Assembly (NCBI RefSeq): GCF_052857255.1
Contig: NC_135500.1
Location: 162,675,689 to 162,739,688 of the forward strand
Length of the DNA stretch: 64,000 nucleotides
Reading direction: 5' to 3'
Source: Amblyomma americanum
Lineage: Eukaryota; Arthropoda; Arachnida; Ixodida; Ixodidae
This document shows positions 63,401-64,000 of this stretch, one piece after another (position 1 is the stretch's first letter; each line of letters begins with the position of its first letter). The notes under the pieces are model-generated. The model did not search any database. It worked only from the letters and a program-made list of their open reading frames with translations, and was not told where the DNA came from. The translations under genes and the position numbers were made by a program.

Positions 63401-64000
63401 TACGATAACGATTCGAACCGACGACATAAGAACGTTAAATTCTATGCCTTCCTAAACTTTCATATCAAAATTGTGATGGAAGCGTCGTCGCACAGCGTTC
63501 AAGGTGGTGTCCTGCACGCGTGTTTGTGTGTGTGGGCGGTGTCATACTTGAAAAAAAATGCACAGTGCCTGAAACAAACTGAGTTCGCAAACCGCAACCA
63601 GACGTCCACGACAGCTTTCGCATTCCCACACGCAAGCAGTCTTAAGTGTATCTGCCGAATTTTTTCTTTTCGTTTGATTTGCATTTTAATTACTGGCATT
63701 GGCCGCCGGTAGCGTCATGGCTGATAACCGCCAAGCGATCTCCTTCGCCGCATCAAAGCCATGCCTGGCCAGTGGCATAGGAGCAAAATAAAGGAAGATG
63801 AAGAAAGCAAAGCTGGCAAAATATGGCCTCTGAAATCCTCTAAAGCACACCGAAATCTCAGCAGACGGGTATTTTATTGGGGTGGATTAACCGATATACT
63901 CCTGTTCTTCGTCGTCGTCGCTGTCTTCTTCGTCCCGTCCACATGTCTCATTCGACACAAAAAAGGTAAACGACTGCACACATATGCATACTACCGCAAT
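60401..64000. other. Unassigned non-coding stretch
   Basis: About 60600-60720 (+) resembles a damaged THAP-type zinc finger (see findings). The minus strand 61359-61041 is open in two overlapping frames (NYGARIANQALPASIASKM; FERLGLGKRAPNSAFALEHG) that I do not recognise. A 9-bp hairpin TTTTGTAGT/ACTACAAAA lies near 60839-60863. Short (TCG)n occurs near 63910-63935. No gene is supported. Confidence 0.45.

Overview
This window looks like nuclear DNA from a hard tick (Acari, Ixodidae). The strongest evidence is four copies of a tRNA-derived SINE that matches the tick family known as Ruka: a Ser-tRNA-like head with intact A and B boxes, a fixed central core and a CAAACC-type tail. Fragments of non-LTR retrotransposons of kinds common in tick genomes support this. 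Base composition is mixed, intron-scale non-coding DNA is abundant, simple repeats are long, and there are no operons, ribosome-binding sites or CRISPR arrays. I found no host protein-coding gene, tRNA gene or rRNA gene that I can defend. The window is best read as intergenic or deep intronic DNA built largely of transposable-element debris.

Layout. 1-12.6 kb: mostly unassigned sequence with a truncated SINE (2.0 kb), a GTGA-rich cryptic repeat (5.7-6.0 kb), the 3' end of an RTE-type LINE (6.6 kb), a tRNA-like repeat (8.7 kb) and a decayed SINE (10.3 kb). 12.6-15 kb: a SINE, the 3' end of an RNase H-bearing LINE, and a two-copy ~174-bp tandem repeat. 15-27.7 kb: mostly unassigned, with foldback and CpG-rich patches. 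27.7-31.1 kb: a young Ruka SINE with a perfect target-site duplication, a LINE 3' UTR with a (GATT)n tail, and a huge (GT)n tract. 31-41 kb: unassigned sequence with a possible MITE, a ~277-bp foldback element, a 30-base G run and another tRNA-derived SINE. 41.9-42.3 kb: an RNase H fragment from an I-like LINE. 45-50 kb: two more Ruka copies. 50.9-53.4 kb: a 5'-truncated LINE with endonuclease tail and almost complete reverse transcriptase, followed by another Ruka copy. 55.4-60.4 kb: a long minus-strand LINE carrying parts of ORF1, endonuclease and reverse transcriptase, broken by a second plus-strand LINE and by a (TA)n-flanked palindrome. 60.4-64 kb: unassigned.

How the parts relate. The SINEs have no enzymes; their TSDs and tails are those expected if LINE machinery mobilised them. 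Three LINE 3' ends (29.9, 53.3 and 55.4 kb) share a short hairpin next to the tail, a plausible reverse-transcriptase recognition site. The most intriguing element is the palindrome at 57.2-57.4 kb. Both arms carry a CTGACGA...GAAAC arrangement resembling the minimal hammerhead ribozymes known from Penelope-like retroelements. All LINE reading frames here are disrupted, so none is predicted to be active.
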